A DNA stretch of 64,000 nt from contig VCAZ01000040.1 in assembly GCA_005784505.1 (NCBI GenBank), positions 124,001 to 188,000 of the forward strand, in the 5' to 3' direction. Source of the DNA: Bagarius yarrelli (lineage: Eukaryota > Chordata > Actinopteri > Siluriformes > Sisoridae). A program made the translations under genes and the position numbers. Below are positions 27,801 to 40,500 of this stretch, piece after piece. The notes under the pieces are model-generated. The model made no database searches. It worked only from the letters and a program-made list of their open reading frames with translations, and had not been told where the DNA came from. Each line of letters begins with the position of its first letter. Position 1 is the stretch's first letter.

Positions 27801-30800
27801 AGGACGAAAAAAAAGTTATAATGGGGATGAAAAAAATATAAGTGTAATATAAGTGGGCAGCACGGTGGCTTGGTGGTTAGCACAGTTGCCTCACAGCTCA
27901 TTTCTGTGTGGAGTTTGCAGGTTCTCCCCGTGGTTGCGTGGGTTCATCTGGGTACTCCGTTTTCTTCCCACGGTCCAAAAACATGTATGTTAGGTTGATT
28001 TGTAATTGTAAATTGTCTATAGGAGTGAGTGTGTGTAGCCCTGTAATAACTGGCGACCTGTCCAGGGTGTACCCCTCCTGTCTTTTGCCCTTTCAGAGAT
28101 TGGACCTGAATTAGGGAATAAGCGGGTATAGAAAATGGATAGATGGATAAAAGTATAATAAAAAGAAAAGAAAAATAGAAAAAATATACTGTGTGTTGTG
28201 TATATGCTGAGTTTAGGTGTTAAGTTAATAGCAGCGGAGTATAAAGTGCAGTTGTGCATGAGATCTGGTGTATGTTTGTGTGTGTGAACTCATTTAATCA
28301 TAAAACATTATAACATAAAACATCAAACGTTCCCTTTTTTTTTTATCTCCGTCTACTTATTGTCATCATTCTTTTGGGATTTTACATTTACTGTTAAAAA
28401 CAGAAAAAATTTGAACCCCTGACACAGGACCTCCATCTCTTATTTGGCTTTACGAAGACCATTAAAAAATCAGGGTTTGTGTGTCTATCACATTGTTTAT
28501 AGTACTAATAACTGAGAAGATTTAGCGGGAAATATATCCAAATAGCAAAAAAAAAAAAGGATTTTGAAATTGCATACTAATAAAACTAAAATAAGACACA
28601 AAAAAGGAAGAGATTTACTACGGCGCATGCGGATAACAGAACAATGATGAACAGAATTCCATCACTTTGCACCAGTGCTAAGCCTTCAGTGAACAGTAAT
28701 GTTATCCTACATAAAAATATCACAGAGGTGTTTTCTCCTCGCTCACTCAGCTCTCAGCAGATACCATTCCATTCCCAGAGACAGAAGAGTCGAAATGAGG
28801 AAATTATTTTGGCAGAGTTCTCCTGGGCACTGTTGACAGAATATGAATTACTAACGTTCCTCCATCTGGCGCAGTTGATGGATGGAAATCGGCAATATCC
28901 TCGCGGCAGATTGTCTCTTTTATTTCCCCTGGTGTTAATCCCCTCGCTGCACCACTTTAATGACACTACTAATTGACTAATTTAGAGTGTAGAAGGGGAA
29001 CAGTCTACATGCTTAGGCTCGGTTCTCCCAAGAGACTCCATTCAAATATAAAGCACAACTAATATAGCCCCCTGTGGTGGTTAACCAAGAAATAATTGCA
29101 GAACACCAGTAGAGGATTGAGGATGTATATTTTTTGTGCTACTGCAGGTCACTTGCATTACCAAAGGTTATCGAATTTTACTGTTTTATACTTGCTTTAT
29201 GCCGTCTTTTGCAGTAAACTGAAAGCAAATTATTGCATTGTAATCAAGAACATGACACAATCAGCAGGAAGTTATTATACTGTTATTAGTGTACAAACTA
29301 CTATTGCAGTTATAAATGAATCGTGAAGGACAAAACTGTGAAGATCTGATATTTATAATGTGTCATATAATTTACATTAAAAGGTTTTACGCTTGAAATA
29401 ACGAACTACTTATTAAATTGCAAATACAACGACAATATAAAATAAATTAAGATCAAGAGCTTCGCTGGGAAATTAAACAGGATGAGCAGCCAACTCATTC
29501 CGAACGCCATCTGATTTATGCATCATCGTTATCATCATCATCATCATCATCACACCTAATAGAAAAAATAACAGGAAGTTGAAGCCAGGACTTGCCTTTT
29601 TTTTAATGCCCTTACTGCGTGAATAGCAATATGAACAGATAGCACACTCTTTCACACTCCAGGGAAAAAGATAAGTGCCATGGAAAATAACACTTCACCT
29701 AAATTTTATTAAATGTTGTAAATATATATTACTAAATTTAGAAAGACTTCTAAAGACAGGAATCCCTTTTGAATGAAAATGATCCTGAGAAAATCTATTT
29801 TGTTTTACTGCAACACTCCAACGACAAAGTTTACCCTGTAGTTTGATTTTAAGCGTGAATAAACTGAGCTTTAAGTAGATGAACTGCAACCAAAAGCGAT
29901 GCCAGACAGAATGCACAGAATTATGTATTAGATTGATAATTTTATTCTGTTAAAAGAATTATGTATGATATGATAATATTCTGTTACAAAAGGGTTATAA
30001 TGCTTCTTTTCGATAATGCTTTCTTTTCGCTATAATGTGTACGATGGCTATATGTGCCTTACTTCGGCTAACCTGGCTGGCTTTTCTTCGTGGTGGGTTG
30101 TCAAGGCCAGCAACATATATTAAACAACATTATTAAAGGCAACATATATTAAACGGCTGGAGCTAGCACTGCAGCAGATGCTATGCTAGCCTTTTAAAGA
30201 CATCTGATTTGTACACAAGCCAATCAGCATTAATCATCAGTTCAGTGACAGATTTTAATGTTCAGTGCACAGCCCGCCCTCTGGGTCTAGCGACCCAGTG
30301 CCAGGTGGAGGTTTAGGTGGGAATTTCCAAGGTAGGTGGGAAAGTAAAAAAATTCCAAGGTTTGGAAAGTAAAAAAATCAACCAGTGCTGCGAACCTATG
30401 CTTTTGCCCATGCCCACCAGAGAAATATTTTTGCCCATGCCTTTTGCTGCTGGACTGGACCTATGCCCAAACTGGAGCGCTATTTCAAGCTCAGGTATAA
30501 GCGGATAGCGCCGAGCACAACAAGCTATTTTGTTAGCCATGTTCAAACATGTAATTTTTAATATGAGTAAAGAGACAAGGAATGATTCTGGCTTTGACAG
30601 TCTAAACAGCTTCTCCAAAGCAGCACCAAGGCTCAGAATGCTATATACAAAAAGACTTTGATTTAACGGTCCCAAAACCAATGGACATCCACAGAAAAAA
30701 TCTGCAAAGGGGTAGTGTCCGAATGGAATACCAATACGCCTGTGCGTGGCGAAAAAAAGTCAGTTCCAAAATTGACAGACGTTGTACCGATGTTGTTTAC

Positions 30801-33800
30801 TCCCGCTCGTAGCAGACGATATATATTGCACATATTTGCGTATATTGCACATACATGTATGCAGATAGTGTGTATGGTATATACAGTACTGTACTGTATG
30901 TAATGTGTGTTTGTTAGGCCACGAAAAAAAACAATGATTCAAATTAACAGACAATCGGATTTAACCGATGACCCGTTCTTGTATATGCCACATATAGTTG
31001 TAAATAATATGCACATTATTTGCATATAGCGGTGGTGTATATGTTAATGTGTGTAACGTTAAGTGGTTTACAGTTTCCTACTGAAGGCCCTTTGGACAAT
31101 CACTGGAACCTACTCAGCTAGCTGGACACAGCTACAGCTAATTTTATGCAACTTATATTGTACAGTATGTTATATTGAACATGGTACTTGTATTACTGTA
31201 TATAGGTAGTTTATTATATTGAACATGGTACTTATTCAGTGTATCCAGATAGTATGTTTTCAGAGAAAGTCTGCTTTAGATGCCGCACCTAAAAAAATGC
31301 TAGTTGATTGTCTGGTGTGTATAGTACAGCAACATGGAGGCAGTTTTAGTAGTTTAAAGGTACTGCATTCGTTGGATTAGCTTGGATTTCAAAGAGACGT
31401 GTGTGTTGCATTTTTAACGGTTCATCTGGAAACAAAGCCACTTCCAAAATTGAAAAAGGAAGTTGTCATGTTTACATTTTGACAGTAAACATTGCACACT
31501 GGTATGTATTCTGCAGGGACATTGTTATTTTCCCCTCCCTAAACCTGATGCTGAACCAAACAAACTGTGCTTGGTTGCTTTACATGTCAGTCAGAAACCT
31601 TCTTGGCCAATAAAAGCTGCTATGGACTCCAGATGTTCTCTTGATAGTCTGAAGGTCTGGCAACATGCCACTAGTTCTTCGCAATCCATGGGAGCCATAG
31701 ATCCCTCTCTACAGTCACTGGATTGGTATGACAGGGTATCCAGCTGTCAGTGTTAAGAGTATAAGCATGCACATTTCCCATATCTGCAGTTGTTGCAGTG
31801 ATGACATGCATGTATGCATCATTTTTATGTTTTAATTTAAGGCATACACAGGTGATTATGTGAAACTTTTCGTGAATAGGTGCTTATATGACAAAAGGTT
31901 TCTGGAAACCTCACCAACGGATCCATATTTGAGTCTCTCCCAAACTGCTGCCACGACATTGAAAGCATGCAGTTGTCTGAAATGTATTTGTATATTATAT
32001 TATTCTTCACTGGAGCTTGGAACACTTTTCCAACAGGACAATGCCAATGTGCACAAAGCCTCTGAGGTCGACGAAGACATGGTGTGTTAAGGATGAAGTA
32101 AAATCACCCAACCACACCACAGACCTCCCTATATGACATCAGTGTTTGCAGAACCAGACCAAGGGATTTATTTTGCAAAAAAACATTAAACTGTAAATCC
32201 AAAAAAACTCACAATCATAACTAGAAAGCAGACAGTAGTCGGTACATAGAAAATAAAATCAAAACCGGGAAAACAAAACAACTGCGCTGTAGTCGAGAAA
32301 AAGCAAGCTCAAGATCGTAACGAGATATACACTTTCTTGAGGGTCCTGGTGCTGGTGCTGGAGGGTTTGGTGAAATCCTTCACTAAACATAGGGTCCTAT
32401 ATATCACTTGCAATTACCCATGACCTATCCTCTGGACCGTAGGCCTTCCAGTCAACCAAATACTGATGTTGCCCCTTTTCCATTCTTTAATAATGACATG
32501 TGAAACTATGGTGAGATTTGTTAGGAGGCTGGAAACTCCTGTCTTTATGTGACTGGATCAATACTGTGTAAGATACAGAATGGATCCAAATTCCTGGGTC
32601 CTAGTTTTTTACAGGAGTTTTAAGCAGAGGTTCTCGGTTAGTAACCAAACCCTCTGTCACCCCTGAATGCATTGGAAAGCTCTTAGACCTAAACAGGTAT
32701 GTTTTTTTGGAAAATTTTGTGCATACTCTGCTCAGGGTAGGAATTCACTGTTCCCTGCTGCAGTGTTAACGTAGATAGCGGCCGATTTCTTGGTTTAGCC
32801 TATCTGCTTATCCATTGTGCTGTAAATGATATCCTGAGGTGAGTCTGAAATTGGATATTTAGCCTCTTGCATTGCTTGCGCTAGACTTATGTTTTAATGC
32901 TTTTTCTAGGCCTATAAATTATCTACAACTATTCAACCAATCATAATCTGGTAAATGGTGAGCTCACATCTAAAAAAGCTGAAAATACAAATCCAGGGCA
33001 GTATCCTATTCCTAATTAGGTATCAATTTTACCTCTATTATATCCTCCACCCTTTTAAAAAAATCTTTTCCTCTTGTGAAGTGTGGCTGTTGGGATTTGC
33101 TAACTCAGCCACAATATGATTAGCGATTTAAGGCAATAAACTTGTGTGAGTAGGTTTAGGGTGCAGTCAGAGGTTGAGGTCAAACCAGTCATACTACTCA
33201 CTTTAAAACCACCCCTTTAGAAAATTCCCCACCTTCACAATAATTTTAAGTTAATAGGCTAACGCCAGATCAATGACTGCTCCAGAGCTCCAGAGCGCAT
33301 AAAACAGTTTCTTCAAAATCTGAATCTTCTTGTTCACCCAAATATTACTAAATATAAGAAGATGGCAACATTTAGTGTTTTCTGCACAGAAACTATTGAG
33401 CCGCTGGACTGCCACAGCCACTGCATCCCATACCTGGGTGGCAATCGAGTTATCGGATTGCCCACACTGTGCTGACAGAGGAGATCACAGCAGTAACTTG
33501 GCGCATTACCGGCTCCCACCTAGATTTGTCCTCCATCTGATCTAGTGTGCGGTGTCTCCTTCGGGTGGAAAGAAGAGGAGAATGCCATGTCCCTGTCAGG
33601 ATCTAAGAAAGATAATTGGGTGGATACAGAATGTGATTTCCTCAGCGGTGTGAGGCCCTCATACCTCTAACAGGAGCTTGTCCTAAAAGGCAATTCTGGA
33701 ACTGGAACTGAGCTGAGATCCTCCTTAGAAACCAGTTAAGAGCAAGCTCAACTCCACGTTCCATACAGCCAGCCGCCACCAAACTGTAGCTAGGACGTTT

Positions 33801-36800
33801 ATGCTTTTTTTCCTAACTTTCATGAGCACATGGTGAAGACATGTTCTGTACCCCAAATTGGCATGGCTTACCTTGCTGGCAAAGCTTATTCTTCCATCTT
33901 CTACGCTGCATGCCATGGTGATTCTCCAAGCCCCAGCTTTACCGGACATCATTAAAGATCTCCGCAAAGACATGGACTTGGAACTATGGCTATCAAGCAT
34001 GTCACCTAAGCAATCAGAAGTTTGATGTGGCTTCTGGTCATCCTGCAGGGGCACCTGTTACTTACCCTGGCTGACCTCAGGGCTGCTGACTGGAAGCTCA
34101 TCTTCAAAGCCCCAATCTCTTCCTCTGGCCTCTTAAGGGACGGCATAGAGACGATCATGGCATACTTTTGCATGGGCTATAAACCAGGTCATGCTGAGAT
34201 ATGTTTTCCAGAAGGCACTGACATTTTCTTTTATTTACAACCAGCTCCTTGTGTCCTTCAGTGGCTGCTTAAATTGTCAAGCAGAGTCAAAACAGAGGCT
34301 TTTCCACTGAATTGTGAATACCATCTTCTCTGTGTACACGAGCTGAGGTTAAAATGCCAACTCGGCATTAAAGCTCACTCTACTAGAGCCATTGCCTCAT
34401 CATACTGCAAGATTCTACCAACTGACCCTACTGTCTGTATCATCACGTGTACTTGCAGCGAGAGTGTAAGCCTACCTTTCCTCTAACAGTTATCTTGGAG
34501 AATTTCAGTGTTTATTTCACATGGTAGGCTGTCCCATCTATGATGGCTTTTAACAGGACAATCTGTCATATCTTTTTGTCAGATGTGTCCTGTTTCAGTG
34601 CTGCATCTCACCTATTGAAGGTTTGCCTTCATGGCTGCATCATCTGCACTTTTTATTGTAAATGTTTTCTTGTACATTATGTTTCTCTGACTTAGTGCAG
34701 CTCATTTCTTTGAGTCTGTATGCCATTTAGCTGTTTTGGAAATTTAAAGGAATGTGAATGTGTGGAATTTGCAAAAATGGATGCTCGACAATGTTCCATT
34801 CCTGCTCTTAGAGAACCAAGGTTATGTGAGTAATTGGAGACATTTTATTTTTATTTATTACATTTGTGGAGTCATCCTATTCTTTCATCCTGTCCATTCT
34901 GTCATCCTATTCTGTGCATTAAAGAATTACAACTACATTTAAATCGACCTTTGCTTTGTGTCTGAAGAGATTATGATACAGTAAAGATTAGATGATATAA
35001 TGTATATTTTTTTTTACTGTACACATAAATGCTTGTGTTAATGTTATAATCATATTTTTTCTATTATTTAATCTTTGTAATTTACATTGGCACTTTGGAG
35101 CCACCCTTATTCAAAGCTACTTACTTTGATTTCATAAATACAACCATGCTGTTAAGGGTATCATACAGTGGCACTTACTTGTGCTTACTTGTGCAAGAGG
35201 TACAGTAGGACGTCTTGGAAAATGCTCACTTTAGCCTGATGACACTAAAATTGTACACAAACTACATAAGCCATTCATTACATTCAAAACACGTAAATTA
35301 AATCACACCAAATACCAACCTGTCCAAAAGAAATACTGCAACCATGGATTTATATTTCAGACCCTTTGGCTCATGTAGTCGTCTCGAAACGAAACATCAG
35401 AGTTACCCTGTATGCAAATACATGTTGACAAGCACATAGAAAAGCCGAACCAAACATTATGATTAGACAGACATTTTTTGGTACTACACCTTTCACAGAA
35501 TATATAAGTGCACCTAAATACATTAAGACTGCTTGACCTAATATTTGATATTGGTATGTGTACAAAAATATTTCTGAAGACAATCACCTATTATACCTAT
35601 TATATTTGCATGCTAAATATTCGGATCAGGATTTATTTATTTATTATAATAAAGACTTCATTTTTGTAAATTGATCTGGTTAAGGGTTTCTGCTAAAGGG
35701 TATAAATAAAAGTTAACTAGAAGGGCAAAGTGTGGTAAGAAAAGGTGCACAAGGAACAGGAATGGCTGTAGCTTTGAGAAGTTTGTCAAGCAAACCGATT
35801 CAGGAACATAAAGGAGCTTCACATGAAGTGGACTGAGGCTGGAGTCAGTGCATTGAGAGCCACTACACACAGACCTGTCCATGAAATGGGCTGTACTCCC
35901 AGTGTCTAGCCGCTACTGAAACAGAGTCAAAGTAAGAAGCATCAAAGCTGGGCTAAGGAAAAGAAAAACTGGTCCAAATTGGTCCAAAGTCCTCATTTTG
36001 GATAAAAGTAAATTTTGCACTTCATTTGGAAATAGAGCAAAATTCCCAGAGTCTAAAAAAAAAAAGAGAGGGGAGACACAGAATCCATGCTGATTTAATT
36101 TTCCAGCAGAATTTGGCCTCCGCCTAAACTTCTTAGAACTGGTTTACTGATTGTTGTATTACTGTCCTAGACTGGCCTGACCTGAACCCTATAGAGCAGG
36201 AATTATTAACCTTTTAGGACATGCGCCCTCTATGTTATATTTGCATCCGCCTCCGTCAGCCCAAAGTAATGCACATGAACATTATTTTCTGCGTATAGCT
36301 TGCGTAGCATTAATTATATTGAAACATAATTATATAACCAGATCACCTATTTTAGTGTGATGGCTGAGCCTGTTTCTAAAAGCAAAACATGCCAATCTGT
36401 GATTCTTACCAAGAATCTCCTCCTCTTTTTTGCCTTTTTTCTTTTACTGGTATTACTATTAAAAAAATACAATTTTATTTGTACTTTTTTTTTTTTCTTA
36501 AACTCGATAGCACCAACTAGATAGAGAAAAAAAAAATATTACTGAAAAATGAAAATATCTTCAAATTAAATCACTAAATTACTTAAAAGCTATACTTTAC
36601 ATGCTGCATAAAAGCAACAAGAACAACCACAATAAAAATAAGATTGGAAGCTATAGTAACTTTCGTGTGGTTCATGCGTGAAATGTTGACTAGGCCCAGT
36701 CTGAGCCAAAATGTATGAAAATCATGACACAGGATCGCTTAGTGCTACAGATATTATGTTCCTCATTCCATGGAATTAAATTTTTTTTTTTTTGTAATTT

Positions 36801-37497
36801 GTATTGAAAAGGGAAGTGAAAAAAACAGAATAGCAGGAAGAAGCAGTAAAAATAAAACGCCTGCATTTACCTGCAGCAAGGAGTGGGACAAAACTTGAAC
36901 ACTGCAGGTGAAACGGGGAGTGGTTGGGAGCGGGACAGATTATTGCGGGAGCGGGACTAAAAAAAAATTGGACTCTACACCAACTCTGCCCTTTCGGCTG
37001 CATGACACTGCAATAGAGATGAGCTGAAGGCCTCTTTTTAAGCAACCTGGGTTTTAATGACGCCCAGGTTAATCTAACCCTAACCCTAACCCTAGGTTAA
37101 TCGCCTCCATGCCACGCCGCATTGATACGGTAATTTTTGCAAAAGGAGCCCTGACCAAATTGAGTGCATAAATAAACATACTTTCCTCAGAAGTTTAACT
37201 TTTCTGTATTAGAAATTATTTCTTGGATTATTTTTATAAAACATTCTAATATTTCTTTAAATATTGGATTTTGGGGTTTTGAATTGTGTGCCTCAATTTC
37301 CCAAATTAAAAGAAAAAAATGATTGAAATATTTTAAGTTATGTGTATTAAATGGAAAATATATAAAAATTTCAATGTTTGAATTGAATTGTAGGGAAAAA
37401 AATGTTTCTTGGATAGAAATTAATTTTTTTTTTTGGCTTCCACTTCACTTTTTTGTTAGAATTTTCAGTTTTTTTTACCTGCCTGCAACATTTTTCA

Positions 37498-37531
<34 letters not shown>

Positions 37532-40500
37532 ATTAATAAAAATAATAGTAAAAAACATTAAATTGGCTTGGCCTGGTTCATTCAATAATTATTAAGGTCA
37601 AGGTCAATTTTATTTATATTACACCTTAAAACAACATAATGCTGACCAAGGTGCTTTACAATACCACAATACAATAATAAAAATACAATGATTAAAAACT
37701 TTACCTATAAAGCCAAATAAAATCAGTAATAAGATAAGAGTTCAACTAACTACTAGACCCAACATATCAAAAAATTTAAACTGACCTAAGGAAAGAAAAA
37801 CTTTTTCAATGATTATATGAATGCAGGTAGAGAATAACAATTATAGTCTTTCCTTGTCCAGAAAGCCTCGTATCAGTCACATTTCATCTGCCCAAAACGA
37901 CTGTTTACATCTTTACTGTACATTAACAGTCCAGCACTACTAAGCCGTGTATATATGAATAGCTACAGTTTATTTATTGTGTACAGAGGCTGTAAATCTG
38001 CAGCAGGATCAATTACGGAAACATGAAGGGTTAATCTGTGCCCATGCTGCTGCTAACATGCTCTTTAAAGAGAAGCAGGTGTCCTGTTGTCATCGATGAC
38101 GCACTCATTGCTCAAAGACCCGTCAGTTGTCTAGGCTTCGTCCGTCAGAATCCAGCAGGCGGACAATGTCCGACGAACGGAGACTGTCAGTGCCTCTCCT
38201 CTTTACGCCTCTCCTTATTCTCTCAGTCATCAGCAAAGACAAAACTGCTTCTGACAAAAGAAAGACAAGCACAAGGACTTCTTTGTTAAGCATTGGGTCT
38301 GGACAGGATTTGAATTTTGCATGTCTTTGTCAGTACAGCCTGTCTGACAATAAAAGAAAAGACAGCATCATGGCAGACATGTTTTTTTTTTTTTGGATTA
38401 TCCAAGTGACTTCAGCTTTCAAATGTGGCCAAATGACCTACTTGAAGGTGCTCAAAAAAGACCTATCATCAAATGAACTCCTACGCAGACACACCTGCTC
38501 AAACGAGTGGCAGAAAAGCACATATGGGAATTCGAAAGGAAATTGAGCTCACAAGGAGGCTGCTGCGGTGCTGCAGCTGTGAAATGACATTGAACATCAC
38601 TCTTATTCGAGTGGAAATCTCTTAGCACAATCCATTGCTAAACTTTTCACACAAGTGCATATTCTCTGACTGGAGCGCTCATATGCATGCCTCTGCTGCT
38701 GCTGTATATTTATATGTGACCAGTGTTCTTTTGATGTTAAGCCACTTTGAATGATTGTTTTGCATAATTATAATCTTTCACTCATAGAATAAACTCTAAT
38801 TCTTTTTTCCAAAGAGACCAGAAAATGAAATTTGTGCCTGTTTTGCGGTGTCCATGTTCAGCAAAGAATTTCTTTGTCATTTTACAATTTACATTACTAC
38901 TAAATAGTTAATGTTGAAGTAGAAACTTAAAGATTAAGGAATTAAGAAAAAAGAGTTTTTTTATACTTATTTTGGTTTTTACCTAGTCGCCGAAAAGCAA
39001 TATATTATTAAATATTTTTTTTAATGAAACTATGCAAAAGTTTATATCTTAAAGTTAATTATGGTATTAAACCCACTGAATTTATACTCTCTGAGATGCT
39101 TCAGATGTCTGTTTAAAGGTTATTATTAAACAGGGTTACAGTTAAGTAGAAATTAAAAATCTCACACTACAAGCCAACAATGTCCTGAAAAATGTATGTC
39201 AGACTAGTGGTGTTAAAATAATTAATTTTCTAGATTGACTAAAAGTCGTATAAGTCGATTTTCTTACCGGTTCGAAGCAGAAAGCTGTAAATCTTTTACT
39301 AACATAGTCTTTGATTTCTTTATTTCCATACAGGAATGATAGCGTGCATTGTACTATTAATTTAGGATATTAAATTGCAGCTCATTTTATTATTCACTGA
39401 ATTTCTAAAACAGATTAATACCCACTCACTCCTCTCACTAATTTTATTTTGGTGCATTTTAGGATATTTTGGCAGTAATATTATTATTATAATACTACAC
39501 TGTGCTTTCACACAAGGATCCAAAATTGCAAAAACAATTCTCTGTGCAGTGTCACATGTTCCTCATATGTGTGTGTGGGTTTTCTTCATAATGTCCTCCT
39601 CTTTTTCCTCGGTATATTCTGTATTCATGCCCAGTACAGACTCTGCAGTCCCTAACCAGAAGCAGGTTCACATGAATCATACATTTTTCTTCTGAAGGAT
39701 AAAACCAATGCATGAAACTGAATATCTAATACATGAATTTATGACACCAGGGTTAGATACAGATCTCTATTTTATGCAGTCTAAGAGTTTAAATAATGTG
39801 AAAGATTTTTGAAACATTCTACTAGGTTTGCGTTAATTTAATCTTTATTTTTTTGCACTAAATGTCACGGCCCATTACATCCGGCACAACTGGACCTCAG
39901 ATTCATTCGGTTTTGTCAGATTTGTGCGGCGGCACCTGTGTGTATCCACGTCGTCTGTCTCACCACATTCCTGCTGGGAAGTGCTGATTGCAGTAGCTCA
40001 ATCGAATCGCACCACGCTGTCCCTTTGCATAAAGCTGAAGGGGCGGCCTCTTTGTCAGTGTCATATTATCTGCTGTTGCCATTCACTCTGTGCCAGTTCT
40101 CTTCCCCAGTAGCACTGCCTATGACTGACGCGCTCGGATTCCGTTGTCAGGCGTACAAAAGGAGCAGCGAGAATTGTGGATGTGCGATGTTGACACCACA
40201 CAGCCAGCTCTGGACCGGATGTCACAATGTCGCATAAAAGAGCTTGTCGAGGTTAACGCTGAGGCCTTTGTCTCAGGTAGAATTTAGCAGATGGAGTTGA
40301 CACCATTAATATTTACAACTTCAGATGAAATGAATACATTTCAGCTGCCAGTCACAGTTCAATGGAGGCAGTCAGCAGAAAACTGCTCCCTGGAGAGTTG
40401 CGTCTAAGGCTCCAGGGTCTAATGAAATATTAACAGCCTACACAATGAACAAATAAATAACACCAAACTGGTTTTGACACCATCTCAGACAAGTATTATT

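Noticed and set aside
29096..29326. 76-codon frame in intron 3
   Set aside because: No family match; chance length in AT-rich DNA.
31401..31756. Overlapping frames that looked like a small gene or transposase
   Set aside because: Several short frames without a consistent one; I could not match any to a family.
37074..37095. A chromosome end
   Set aside because: Only three units, inside an intron, with continuing gene on both sides.
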